Of a stretch of 55,370 bases of DNA, positions 15,866 through 23,925 are shown one piece after another. The position numbers and the translations under genes are program-made. A model generated the notes under the pieces. That model saw only the letters and a list, made by a program, of their open reading frames with translations. It was not told the DNA's origin and ran no database searches. Where the stretch lies: contig VSNG01000026.1 of assembly GCA_009774175.1 (NCBI GenBank), forward strand, positions 1 to 55,370, in the 5' to 3' direction. The DNA is from Lachnospiraceae bacterium. GTDB lineage: Bacteria; Bacillota; Clostridia; Lachnospirales; Lachnospiraceae. Positions within the stretch are counted from its first letter, which is position 1. Every line of letters starts with the position of its first letter.

Positions 15866-16447
15866 CTACAGCTGTATGTCTAAGTATACCCGGTCTTTAT
15901 CCTCCTGTTCTATCCCCAGATATTGTTTGGTGACCCGGTAAGAGGAGTGATTGTATAATTCCATGAGCAGGGCGGGCGGCACTCCCTTTTTCCATGCATG
16001 ATAACCGAAGGTCTTTCTGAGTGAATGGCAGCTGATATGCTCATGCAGGCCGGCATATACAGCGGCTTCCTTAATGATACGAAATGCCTGGGAGCGGGAG
16101 AGGGGAGACTGTTCTTTACGGCCGTTTGGGAACAGATAATGGCTAGCCGTTTTTGGGCTGCGCGCCTTCCACAGGATATCCAGAGCCTTTCGAACGCTGT
16201 TATTGACGGCGACGCTTCTTGTTTTCCCGGTTTTATACTCGATGATTGTGATATGATCCCGACAGCGGGTTTCGTTTTCATGAAACACGTCTTTCCATTC
16301 TAACAGTAAAAGATCGCTGATGCGGAATGCGGTATTCAATCCCAGAATGATCAGGGTGTAGTTTCGACAGACAGGTTTTTCCAAAAGATAATATTCCTCA
16401 AATTTTTTAAGCTGGGTCTCGCTTTTAATTGGACAGGTTGTACTCAT
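15866..16447 (-). CDS. FimB-like tyrosine recombinase (DNA invertase)
   Basis: 193 residues, the size of FimB/FimE-type invertases: catalytic domain only, without the usual N-terminal SAM-like arm-binding domain. The active site is complete: Arg42 (FRISDLL), Lys72 (EYKTGK), His141 and Arg144 (HSLR), His167 (NHSS) and nucleophile Tyr176 (KQYLG). AAAGGAGG precedes the ATG. It lies inside two inverted 27-base sites and so would flip itself. In either orientation its transcript and the sigma-28-type promoter run in the same direction; in the inverted state both would read into csrA-flagellin. Confidence 0.92.
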   Translation of the reverse strand: MSTTCPIKSETQLKKFEEYYLLEKPVCRNYTLIILGLNTAFRISDLLLLEWKDVFHENETRCRDHITIIEYKTGKTRSVAVNNSVRKALDILWKARSPKTASHYLFPNGRKEQSPLSRSQAFRIIKEAAVYAGLHEHISCHSLRKTFGYHAWKKGVPPALLMELYNHSSYRVTKQYLGIEQEDKDRVYLDIQL

Positions 16448-16493
16448 AATGCCAGTTCCTCCTTTTGCATGTTGTTGTGTTGTCTACTTATTT

Positions 16494-16520
16494 TACAACA
16501 CTTCTTATACAAGTGTTGCA
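16494..16520 (-). repeat. Right inversion site of the recombinase cassette
   Basis: Plus strand TACAACACTT - CTTATAC - AAGTGTTGCA; read on the minus strand it equals the left site except for one arm base. The reversed core (16504-16510) makes the two sites inverted, predicting inversion rather than deletion. Confidence 0.88.
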
Positions 16521-16638
16521 TCGCAGACCACAGCCTGGGTTTGCATGGATTTTCAGGTAAATTATCGGGCGGAAATATGACCATTGCAGGGAGGCAGGCT
16601 GGCAGGCCGCAGTTTAAGGAAAACAGGGAGGTTTGAAG

Positions 16639-16944
16639 ATGTTAAGACTGACAATGAGCACGGAGGAATATTTACAGATAGGCCAGGATGTGAAGGTGAT
16701 TTTTCTCGGAGGCAGTAAAAATCATCTGCGGATTATGATAGACGCGCCGAAGGAACTGAACGTGGTGCGTAGTAAAGTGATTGAAAATCATGCGCAGAGT
16801 GAGGAGGAGAAGGCGAGTCTGCCGCATTACCATGCAGTGCCGGATCTGCCGGAGAAATACAGGAAGAAAAAAGTTTTGATGAATGATTCCGCAAAGAAGA
16901 GCGGAAAGCCGGTTCTCTCACAAACGGCAGGACAGCAACGGTAA
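16639..16944 (+). CDS. csrA: CsrA-family translational regulator, extended
   Basis: 101 residues from ATG 16639 (AGGGAGG seven bases upstream). The first ~50 residues align with CsrA without gaps: MLRLTMST, IGQDVKV, LRIMIDAPKELNVVR. Arg44, the main RNA-contacting residue, is kept; position 6, Arg in E. coli, is Met. CsrA proteins are usually 60-75 residues; this one has a ~45-residue Lys/Glu-rich C-terminal extension of unknown use. CsrA binds GGA motifs in mRNA leaders and in Bacillus blocks translation of flagellin (hag). Here it lies directly upstream of flagellin, whose leader has suitable sites, and just downstream of the invertible segment. Confidence 0.85.
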   Translation: MLRLTMSTEEYLQIGQDVKVIFLGGSKNHLRIMIDAPKELNVVRSKVIENHAQSEEEKASLPHYHAVPDLPEKYRKKKVLMNDSAKKSGKPVLSQTAGQQR

Positions 16945-17054
16945 TAACCCGGGGCTAACCTAGGGGTCTCGGGATATTCAATAACAGAGGTAAAGCTCTT
17001 TGAGACTGACCTCATGAGCGCTGCTTTGCAGGCTCGACAGCTATCAACAAACAA

Positions 17055-17095
17055 ACGGCGGTAAAAGGATTTGCCGTCGGCAACCACAAGGAGGT
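17055..17095 (+). promoter_or_regulatory. Candidate CsrA-binding leader of flagellin
   Basis: ACGGC (17055-17059) pairs with GCCGT (17073-17077) and shows GGA (17067-17069) in the loop, the preferred CsrA target. A second GGA lies in the Shine-Dalgarno AAGGAGGT (17088-17095). Spacing and order resemble the two-site arrangement of the Bacillus hag leader. Confidence 0.6.
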
Positions 17096-17101
17096 AACAT
17101 T

Positions 17102-17995
17102 ATGATCGTAAAACACAACATTACAGCAATGAACTCTAACAGAATGTTAGGTCTCACCACAAAGTCTCAGGCAAGTTCCACAGAAAAGCTCTCTTCCGGT
17201 TACAAGATCAACCGTGCGGCTGACGATGCGGCAGGGCTTGCAATTTCCGAGAAGATGCGCAGACAGGTAAGAGGCCTGACACAGGCTTCCGCTAACGCGC
17301 AGGATGGTATCAGCGCAGTGCAGACCGCCGAGGGCGCTCTGAACGAAGTGCATGATATGCTCCAGAGAATGAACGAGCTTGCAGTAAAAGGTGAGAACGG
17401 CACACAGACCAGTACGGACCGCGCATATATCGCTATGGAGATCAACCAGCTGATGAGCGAGATCGACCGCGTACAGAGCACCACCACCTTCAACGAGATG
17501 AGTCTGTTGGATGGCAAAGGTTTTAAGAAGGTTGGTTTGCAGGTAGGCGCTGAGGCAGGTCAGCATATCAATGTGACCATTGCAGATATGAGCATCAAGG
17601 GGATTGATGATGAGATAGTGAAGCGCTTTAACGGTTCATCAATGTCGGCAATCACAGATAAGTTCTACAAGACATTCAAGAAAGACGATTTGAGCCAGAA
17701 CATTCCGGAGCATGCTGACTTTGGCAGTCTGAATAAGTTCGCGAAACAGGCGATCAAGGTGGTATCCGCACAGCGTTCCGAGCTCGGTGCAGTGCAGAAC
17801 CGTCTGCAGCATACCATCAGCAACCTGGACAACATCGTAGAGAACACCCAGTCTGCAGAAGCGGCGATCCGCGATACGGATATTGCAACGGAGATGGTGC
17901 AGTTCTCCAACAACAATATTCTCCAGCAGGCAGGCACGTCCATGCTGTCTCAGGCAAACCAGAGCAACCAGCTTGCGCTGTCACTGCTCGGCTAA
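17102..17995 (+). CDS. fliC: Flagellin
   Basis: 297 residues, a short flagellin. The conserved D0/D1 ends are complete: N-terminal MIVKHNITAMNSNR, then KLSSGYKINRAADDAAGLAISEKM; C-terminal RDTDIATEMVQFSNNNILQQAG ending LALSLLG. The variable middle (about 145-220) is only ~75 residues, so D2/D3 domains are lacking. The TLR5-contact stretch LQRMNELAVKGENG is preserved. AAGGAGGT precedes the ATG. It forms a unit with csrA 157 bp upstream and ends in a strong terminator. No clear sigma-28 promoter is seen in the csrA-fliC gap, so expression may depend on the promoter in the invertible segment. Confidence 0.96.
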   Translation: MIVKHNITAMNSNRMLGLTTKSQASSTEKLSSGYKINRAADDAAGLAISEKMRRQVRGLTQASANAQDGISAVQTAEGALNEVHDMLQRMNELAVKGENGTQTSTDRAYIAMEINQLMSEIDRVQSTTTFNEMSLLDGKGFKKVGLQVGAEAGQHINVTIADMSIKGIDDEIVKRFNGSSMSAITDKFYKTFKKDDLSQNIPEHADFGSLNKFAKQAIKVVSAQRSELGAVQNRLQHTISNLDNIVENTQSAEAAIRDTDIATEMVQFSNNNILQQAGTSMLSQANQSNQLALSLLG

Positions 17996-18062
17996 TAAGC
18001 GATGCTGCGCTGCTCGCGGCGGGGTTTTGACGGTATGTTGTAAAAACCATCATAATAAAGAG

Positions 18063-18094
18063 GCTCGGCTTTCTTCGGAGAGCCGGGCTTTTTT
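18063..18094 (+). terminator. Flagellin terminator
   Basis: An 11-bp stem (GCTCGGCTTTC / GAGAGCCGGGC with G-U pairs) is capped by TTCG and followed by six T. Confidence 0.9.
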
Positions 18095-18111
18095 ACGGAT
18101 GTTTTAAAGTG

Positions 18112-18315
18112 TTGACAAATATAGCTGCTTCTATTAAGATCAATCTATCAGAAATTTCCAAGGTACGCATTTTTCGCAAATGGCAGATTCTGCCAGATTT
18201 CCCGGTTTAAACGGCAGTAACCACCGCACATCAAGACAGCAGTCTTTCTGTCTTTCAAAGGCAGTGCAGGACATGTTTTTGGCCACTGCACACATCAAAA
18301 GAATTTATTTTTTTC
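18112..18315 (+). ncRNA. Possible small RNA behind an orphan promoter
   Basis: TTGACA (18112-18117), 17 bp, TAAGAT (18135-18140) is a good promoter, but no open reading frame with a ribosome site follows until 18421. The stretch contains hairpins TGGCAG/CTGCCA (18181-18195), AAGACAG/CTGTCTT (18233-18254) and GCAGTG/CACTGC (18261-18289), then a T-rich run at 18305-18314. A structured RNA of ~150 nt or simply a long leader of the LacI gene are both possible. Confidence 0.35.
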
Positions 18316-18325
18316 GAAAGAGTGG

Positions 18326-18389
18326 TTTACAAAGCCGCTTTTTTGTTATATGATGTTCATGGAAAACGATTTCCGGGAAAACATTTTCC
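18326..18389 (+). promoter_or_regulatory. Promoter and tandem operators of the LacI-family gene
   Basis: TTTACA (18326-18331), 17 bp, TATGAT (18349-18354). Directly after the expected start come two palindromes, GGAAAACGATTTCC (18361-18374, CG centre) and GGAAAACATTTTCC (18376-18389). They match the form of operators of maltose-type LacI regulators, suggesting autoregulation. Confidence 0.7.
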
Positions 18390-18420
18390 AAATGAGAAGT
18401 CGTTTCGGGATGGAATGGGA

Positions 18421-19407
18421 ATGGTATCAATCAAAGACGTTGCAAAACAGGCAGGTGTGGCAATTTCCACCGTATCCAAGGTGCTGAATAACTACCCGAA
18501 TGTGAGTGAAGCGACCAGGAAAAAAGTAAATCAGGCGGTAGCGGAACTGAATTTTGTGCCCAATTCCGTAGCGGCGGCGCTTTCATCGAAGCAGTCCGGC
18601 AGAGTGGCCCTTCTTTTGAATATGGGCAATGCGTCGTCGGTGGATGAGATCAACATGCAGTATATGTCGGGTACCATAAAGCAGGCTGTGGAACTGAATC
18701 TGGATATCATCACCATATTTGACTCCATGTTAAAAAATAAAAGTCTGGACGAGGTGGTAAGATATCTGCAGTCACAGAGCATTACAGGGCTTTTGATTTT
18801 TGGCATGTCAATGGACGACCATGTGCTGAAAAGACTGATTGAAGCGCAGCTTTTCAAAATTGTGACAGTGGACGTTCCTCTTGTAAACGCGTCTTCCTCC
18901 TCGGTCTGGATTGATCAGGCGGCCGCGCAGTATGATGTGGCGAAGAAAACGCTGAAAGAAAATAAGGGAAAAAGCATTCTTTATCTGGCGGGAAAGAAGA
19001 ACGGCTATGTTACCCAGGAACGCCTTAAGGGAATCCGAAAGCTGGCAGAGGAAGAGAAAATCCCCCTGCTTGTCAGAAACGGAGAGTTTTCGGAATTACA
19101 GGCGAGAAATCTGACTTTTCGTTATGCGAAGAAGAAGGATATTGTGGTGTGCGCCTCGGACCTGATGGCCATCGGCGCCATGAGGGCCTTAATGGAAATG
19201 GATATTTTTCGCCCGGTATGCGGTTTTGACGGGATAACACTGATGGGATATGCAGGCAAGCAGATGAATACGGTGAGGCAGAACTTCGGACGGATTGCCT
19301 CGCAGGCCGTGGTGGAGTTAAAAAGGCTTCTGGACGGCGGCGAGGGACAGCAGATCGTACTGAATTATGAACTGGTCAGAATGAAATATACGGATATTTT
19401 AATGTAA
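18421..19407 (+). CDS. LacI-family regulator, probably of alpha-glucan use
   Basis: 328 residues from ATG 18421, with GGGATGGA just upstream (an ATG at 18415 is an alternative). The HTH reads VSIKDVAKQAGVAISTVSKV, followed by hinge LNFVPNSVAAALSS and a ligand domain that is shorter than usual and lacks some of the typical sugar-pocket strings. The gene is 76 bp upstream of glycogen phosphorylase, with which it may be cotranscribed. Tandem GGAAAAC-type palindromes between its promoter and start suggest that it represses itself and perhaps the phosphorylase. Effector unknown. Confidence 0.9.
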   Translation: MVSIKDVAKQAGVAISTVSKVLNNYPNVSEATRKKVNQAVAELNFVPNSVAAALSSKQSGRVALLLNMGNASSVDEINMQYMSGTIKQAVELNLDIITIFDSMLKNKSLDEVVRYLQSQSITGLLIFGMSMDDHVLKRLIEAQLFKIVTVDVPLVNASSSSVWIDQAAAQYDVAKKTLKENKGKSILYLAGKKNGYVTQERLKGIRKLAEEEKIPLLVRNGEFSELQARNLTFRYAKKKDIVVCASDLMAIGAMRALMEMDIFRPVCGFDGITLMGYAGKQMNTVRQNFGRIASQAVVELKRLLDGGEGQQIVLNYELVRMKYTDILM

Positions 19408-19483
19408 TGGTTTATAGTATAAAGATAGTGAAACAATATAAGAAACGATAAATTTTAAACAAAGAAAAGGGAGGTTACGAAAC

Positions 19484-21793
19484 ATGGCACAGGCAACAAA
19501 CCTGAAAAGAGACGTACTGGTAATGAATCTGGAACAGGAGCTGGAGAACCAGACGCAGAGCGGATATGGAAAATCCGTTTCTGCCTGCAGCAATGAAGAA
19601 CTTTATTACAGCATTCTCCAGCTTTCTAAGAAGCTGATGACTGCTTCCGAACGGATTGAAGGTGAGAAGAAGATTTACTATATTTCCGCTGAGTTTCTGA
19701 TTGGTAAGCTTTTATCCAACAACCTGATTAATCTGGGAATTTATGACAATTTAAGTAAAATTCTTGAAAAGAACGGCAAGCAGCTTTGCGCCATCGAGGA
19801 GGTGGAGCCTGAGCCGTCCCTTGGAAACGGCGGTCTTGGCCGTCTGGCGGCATGCTTTCTGGATTCCATTGCATCTCTTGGACTTCCCGGCGAGGGCATT
19901 GGTTTGAATTACCATTTCGGTCTGTTCAAGCAGGAGTTTAAGGACAAATTGCAGACGGCACAGAAGAATGACTGGATTGAGGAGCAGTCCTGGCTGACCA
20001 GAACTGACACCACCTTTGAGGTATCGTTTGGCAAAAAGAAGGTGACGTCCAGACTTTATGACATAGATGTCATCGGTTATGATAACGGGGTCAATAAGCT
20101 GAGACTTTTTGATATTGAGACTATTGACGAGAGCCTGGTTAAAAAGGGAATTGACTTCGATAAGGAAGATATCGAAAAGAATCTGACTCTCTTTTTGTAT
20201 CCCGACGACTCCGACGAGGCGGGAAATCTTCTGCGTATTTACCAGCAGTATTTCATGGTAAGCAACGCGGCGCAGCTGATTCTGAAAGAAATGAAAGAAA
20301 AACAGTACGATCTGCGTAAGATGTATGAGCATGCGGTAATTCAGATTAACGATACCCATCCTACGATGGTAATTCCTGAGCTGATCCGTATTCTGGTGGA
20401 TGAGAAGGCATTTACCATGGACGAGGCAATTGAGGTTGTCAGCAAGACCTGCGCTTATACAAACCACACGATTCTGGCGGAGGCGCTGGAGAAATGGCCG
20501 TTAAAATATCTTGAGAAGGTAGTGCCTCAGCTTGTGCCGATCATCAAAGAACTGGATAAGCGCGTGGCGGCGAAGTATAAAGACCCCAAGGTGCAGATTA
20601 TCGACAAGGACGACAGGGTGCATATGGCGCATATCGACATCCATTACGGCTTCTCGGTAAACGGCGTTGCGGCTATTCACACGGAGATCTTAAAGAATAC
20701 GGAGCTGAACGCGTTCTATAAGATCTACCCGGAGAAATTTAACAATAAGACGAACGGCATTACTTTCAGAAGATGGCTTTTATCCTGTAATCATGAGCTG
20801 GCGGGATTCCTTTCCGACACCATTGGCGACGGTTATAAGAAGGATGCGGCCAATCTGGAGAAGCTGTTGGAGTTTGCAGATGACGAGGCGGTGCTTAACC
20901 GTATTGCCGAGATCAAGATGAACCGCAAGAAGGATCTGGCGGAGTATGTGAAAAAGACGGAGGGCGTGACCCTGAATCCGGATTCCATTTTCGATATCCA
21001 GAGCAAGCGTCTGCATGAGTACAAGAGACAGCAGATGAACGCCCTGTATATCATCCACAAGTATCTGGAAATCAAGGCAGGCAAAAAGCCGGCAAGACCT
21101 ATGACCTTTATCTTTGGCGCAAAGGCGGCGCCCGCTTATGTGATTGCGCAGGATATTATACATCTGCTTCTGGTATTGCAGGAGATTATCAACAAAGATC
21201 CCGACGTAAGCCCTTATATGACGGTGCTTATGGTGGAAAATTACAATGTGGCATACGCTGAGAAGATGATCCCGGCCTGCGATATTTCCGAGCAGATTTC
21301 CCTGGCTTCCAAGGAGGCTTCCGGCACGGGCAACATGAAATTCATGTTAAACGGCGCGGTGACGCTGGGCACTTCCGACGGTGCAAATGTAGAGATTCAC
21401 GAGCTGGTTGGCGACGACAACATCTATATCTTCGGCGAGAAATCCGAGGCGGTAATCGAGCATTACGAGAAGGCGGATTATGTGTCTAAAGATTATTATA
21501 AGAAGTCTCCCGTAATCAAGGAGGCGGTTGACTTTATTGTAAGCGGGGAAGCTCTGAAGGTTGGCCACAAGGAAAATCTGGAGAGACTTTACAAGGAGCT
21601 TTTGAATAAGGACTGGTTCATGACGCTTCTGGATCTGGAGGATTATATCGCCACCAAGGATAAGATGATGGCGGATTATGAGGACCAGAGGAAGTGGAGA
21701 AAGATGATGCTGGTGAACATTGCCAAGGCGGGGTTCTTCTCCTCCGACAGAACCATCGAGGAGTACAACAGAGATATCTGGCGGTTAAAGTAA
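19484..21793 (+). CDS. glgP: Glycogen/maltodextrin phosphorylase
   Basis: 769 residues (GT35). It removes terminal glucose from alpha-1,4-glucans with phosphate, giving glucose 1-phosphate. The PLP lysine is Lys619 in EASGTGNMK, and the phosphate-site string GTSDGANVEI follows. The family strings EPSLGNGGLGRLAACF and INDTHPTM are present. The N-terminus is short (no long regulatory extension), fitting the bacterial MalP/GlgP type. AAAGGGAGGT precedes the ATG. Together with the LacI regulator upstream and the two GH13 glucosidases at 27.6-31.1 kb it makes a glucan degradation set. Its terminator lies within the convergent glycosyltransferase gene. Confidence 0.96.
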   Translation: MAQATNLKRDVLVMNLEQELENQTQSGYGKSVSACSNEELYYSILQLSKKLMTASERIEGEKKIYYISAEFLIGKLLSNNLINLGIYDNLSKILEKNGKQLCAIEEVEPEPSLGNGGLGRLAACFLDSIASLGLPGEGIGLNYHFGLFKQEFKDKLQTAQKNDWIEEQSWLTRTDTTFEVSFGKKKVTSRLYDIDVIGYDNGVNKLRLFDIETIDESLVKKGIDFDKEDIEKNLTLFLYPDDSDEAGNLLRIYQQYFMVSNAAQLILKEMKEKQYDLRKMYEHAVIQINDTHPTMVIPELIRILVDEKAFTMDEAIEVVSKTCAYTNHTILAEALEKWPLKYLEKVVPQLVPIIKELDKRVAAKYKDPKVQIIDKDDRVHMAHIDIHYGFSVNGVAAIHTEILKNTELNAFYKIYPEKFNNKTNGITFRRWLLSCNHELAGFLSDTIGDGYKKDAANLEKLLEFADDEAVLNRIAEIKMNRKKDLAEYVKKTEGVTLNPDSIFDIQSKRLHEYKRQQMNALYIIHKYLEIKAGKKPARPMTFIFGAKAAPAYVIAQDIIHLLLVLQEIINKDPDVSPYMTVLMVENYNVAYAEKMIPACDISEQISLASKEASGTGNMKFMLNGAVTLGTSDGANVEIHELVGDDNIYIFGEKSEAVIEHYEKADYVSKDYYKKSPVIKEAVDFIVSGEALKVGHKENLERLYKELLNKDWFMTLLDLEDYIATKDKMMADYEDQRKWRKMMLVNIAKAGFFSSDRTIEEYNRDIWRLK

Positions 21794-21838
21794 GGTTTTT
21801 AACCGCTCCAGTGCGGGGGCATAGCTCCCGCACTTTTT
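21781..21838 (+). terminator. Double terminator of glgP embedded in a convergent coding sequence
   Basis: GCGGTTAAA/TTTAACCGC (21781-21806) spans both stop codons; then AGTGCGGGGGC-ATA-GCTCCCGCACT (21810-21834) with TTTTT. The second hairpin also encodes the minus-strand residues KKCGSYAPAL. Confidence 0.85.
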
Positions 21839-22837
21839 ATAGTAAGCGCTGGCGTCAGAGAGACGTCCGGTACATTCATAGATCACGCCGATATTGTAGT
21901 TGGCCATATAGCTGTTTACGCCGTCTACAGAAAACTCTTCCATAGTGGAAGCTTTTTTGAATTGTCCGATGGCTTCGTCGAAAAGGCCGTTGTTCATGTA
22001 GATTAATCCCATCAGGAAGACGTAATCCGCGCGGTGGGCAAATACGTCGTAAAGATCCAGAAGACCCAGCGCTTCCCTGTTGCGCTTCAGATCCAGAAGG
22101 GTGTAGCCGTAAGATTCCACCATGGTTTTCACATAGTCCATAGAAGGATCTACTTCCATTGACAGTCCGGCATCAAAGCTTTCAAAAGCCTTTTCAGTTT
22201 CGCCAAGTCTGCGAAAACACTGCCCCATTTGAAAATACAGATAAGGGTCTGGGCCCTCCCTGTCAAGCTGTGCTGCAAGCAGGGTGATATTGCGGCGGCA
22301 TTTTTCCTGCATATCGGCCTCCGTCTCGTCGTAGCCTACATGCAAAATTGTGACAGGAGCGTCATATACTGCTTTTATAGTGTGATCACGTCGTTCCAGC
22401 TGTTCGTGCACTGCGCCTGCAAAATGAAAATATCTGCGGTCAGCCAGACGACTTACCCGAACCTGTTCAAAGGCGGTCTCTCCGTTTTGCCAGAAGCGGT
22501 TGCGGATGAGAATCCGACCTGTGCGGTCCGGGTATTGTTCCATACAGCGGCCAAGCGCAGATAGTTCCAGATTTTCGATATATTCGTCACAATCCAGTGA
22601 AAGTATCCAGTTATGGGAGGCTTTTTCCATACAGAAGTTCCGGGCGGCGCTGAAATCGTCGCACCAGTCAAAATGAAAAATCCGATCGGTGTATTTTGCC
22701 GCCGCTGCCAGTGTCTGATCCGTGGAGCCGGTGTCTGTCAGCACAATCTCAAATCCATAGGGAACCAGCCGTTTCAGGCATTCTTCAATATGGGCCTCTT
22801 CGTTTTTGGCAATGATACATACGGATAATGGAAACAA
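21785..22837 (-). CDS. Family 2 glycosyltransferase with C-terminal TPR repeats
   Basis: 350 residues. The N-terminal GT-A domain (about 1-200) has SVCIIAKNEEAHIEECL, the nucleotide-binding DTGSTDQT, and the metal-binding DCDEY in place of a classic DxD. The C-terminal part (about 200-345) is built of TPR-like helices (YFQMGQCFRRLGETEKAFESF; YNIGVIYECTGRLSDASAYY). It is the second gene of a two-gene unit, 23 bp after a paralogue. Such GT2-TPR enzymes can glycosylate proteins or peptides, or act in surface glycan synthesis; given flagellin 4 kb away, protein or flagellin glycosylation is possible but only inferred. Confidence 0.85.
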   Translation of the reverse strand: MFPLSVCIIAKNEEAHIEECLKRLVPYGFEIVLTDTGSTDQTLAAAAKYTDRIFHFDWCDDFSAARNFCMEKASHNWILSLDCDEYIENLELSALGRCMEQYPDRTGRILIRNRFWQNGETAFEQVRVSRLADRRYFHFAGAVHEQLERRDHTIKAVYDAPVTILHVGYDETEADMQEKCRRNITLLAAQLDREGPDPYLYFQMGQCFRRLGETEKAFESFDAGLSMEVDPSMDYVKTMVESYGYTLLDLKRNREALGLLDLYDVFAHRADYVFLMGLIYMNNGLFDEAIGQFKKASTMEEFSVDGVNSYMANYNIGVIYECTGRLSDASAYYKKCGSYAPALERLKTLL

Positions 22838-22860
22838 TGCTTCTCCTTTCGGAGAAGGCG

Positions 22861-23925
22861 TCAGGAGGCGGATACTGCGGAAAGCTCCCGAAGCCTTCTT
22901 GCGGCGGGTTCATAATCGCCGCATTTTTTATAGTAAATACGTGCCTGCTCAAGATCCTTCCGATCTTCATAGATGGCGCCGATATGGTAGTTGGCGCGGT
23001 AACTGTTGACGCCCTTGCGGGAGAAGGAAGAGAGCGTGGTTGCTTTTTTAAACTCTTCCAGGGCCTTTTCGGGTTCGCCCTTTTTCAAATAAAGCATTCC
23101 CATCAGATAGACAAAATCAGCCCTGTGGGAGAAAAACTCATATTTATCCTGAAGGGACATGGCCGCATCGTATTTGGCCAGATCCATCAGGCAGTAGCCG
23201 TAGGTTTCCGTCATACTCTGTACAAAATCAGACTGCGGATCTGCGTTCAGGTCAAGCCCCAGCTTATAGTAATGGGCGGCCTTCTCCATATCGTTCAGGG
23301 AGATGTAATTCTGGCCCAGCTGAAAATAAATATAAGGGCTCGGTCCTTTTACGCTCAGATCATGCAGAAGCATTTCCAGATTTCTGGTGGCTCGGATCCG
23401 TTTGTCGGATTCGCTCACATAGCCCTCGTGATAGAAGGTGAGGGGGATGGGAAAGGCGTCCGGCTCTTTGCCCTGCAGGGTGCGTACCTGTTCGTGGATA
23501 CTGCCTTCAAATCGGCAGTAGTTTTTGTTGAAGAGGCGCCCGATCCGCTCTGACATGATGGAGCGGGATCCCTGTATGGTGTAGGGGTTATTGCGGGTGA
23601 TCATACCGACGGATTCCCTGCGCCCGGAAAGCGCCTCCTCAAGCTGGGCCAGATTTACATTTTCCAGATATTCGTCGCAGTCAATAATCAGTACCCAGTC
23701 GTTGGCAGCCTGCTGGATGGAAAAGTTACGCGCGCTGCTGAAATCGTCGCACCAGGCGAAATGAAAGACCTTGTCTGCATACCGATGGGCGATCTCCACG
23801 GTTCTGTCAACGGAACCGGTATCCACTACGATGATTTCAAAACGACAGGGCCGGAGCCGTTTCAGACATTCTTCGATGTGATTGTCTTCATTTTTTGCAA
23901 TCATGCACACAGAAACAGGAAGCAT
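22861..23925 (-). CDS. Family 2 glycosyltransferase with C-terminal TPR repeats (paralogue)
   Basis: 354 residues from ATG 23925 (AGAGGTG upstream). Same layout as its neighbour: GT-A domain with SVCMIAKNEDNHIEECL, DTGSVDRT and DCDEY, then TPR helices (YFQLGQNYISLNDMEKAAHY; YLMGMLYLKKGEPEKALEEF; YHIGAIYEDRKDLEQARIYY). The two proteins align over their full length, so the pair is a tandem duplication that has diverged. It is the first gene of the unit, with a promoter at 24020-23992. Acceptor unknown. Confidence 0.87.
   Translation of the reverse strand: MLPVSVCMIAKNEDNHIEECLKRLRPCRFEIIVVDTGSVDRTVEIAHRYADKVFHFAWCDDFSSARNFSIQQAANDWVLIIDCDEYLENVNLAQLEEALSGRRESVGMITRNNPYTIQGSRSIMSERIGRLFNKNYCRFEGSIHEQVRTLQGKEPDAFPIPLTFYHEGYVSESDKRIRATRNLEMLLHDLSVKGPSPYIYFQLGQNYISLNDMEKAAHYYKLGLDLNADPQSDFVQSMTETYGYCLMDLAKYDAAMSLQDKYEFFSHRADFVYLMGMLYLKKGEPEKALEEFKKATTLSSFSRKGVNSYRANYHIGAIYEDRKDLEQARIYYKKCGDYEPAARRLRELSAVSAS

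Larger units (their letters stand above)
15728..16503. mobile_element. Invertible DNA segment (inverton) carrying its own recombinase and a flagellar-type promoter
   Basis: The segment lies between the crossover cores of two inverted 27-base sites (26 of 27 positions identical). It holds one gene, a tyrosine recombinase on the minus strand, and a sigma-28-like promoter on the same strand after the gene. Strand exchange between the cores would invert ~0.78 kb and turn the promoter towards csrA and the flagellin gene. The present orientation is inferred to be OFF. Confidence 0.8.

Noticed and set aside
16560..16571. CCCGATAA on the minus strand as a second sigma-28 -10 box
   Set aside because: No TAAA-type -35 box at 11-base spacing; it points away from csrA as well.
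16959..17030. TAAAGCTC-N11-CCTCATGA as a sigma-28 promoter of flagellin
   Set aside because: The -35 box matches in part but the -10 box matches only four of eight bases; not enough to call.
18359..18420. ATG five bases after the TATGAT box as a third leaderless gene
   Set aside because: The frame from that ATG is not the regulator's frame and the region is filled by the tandem operators; the regulator starts at 18421 with a ribosome site.
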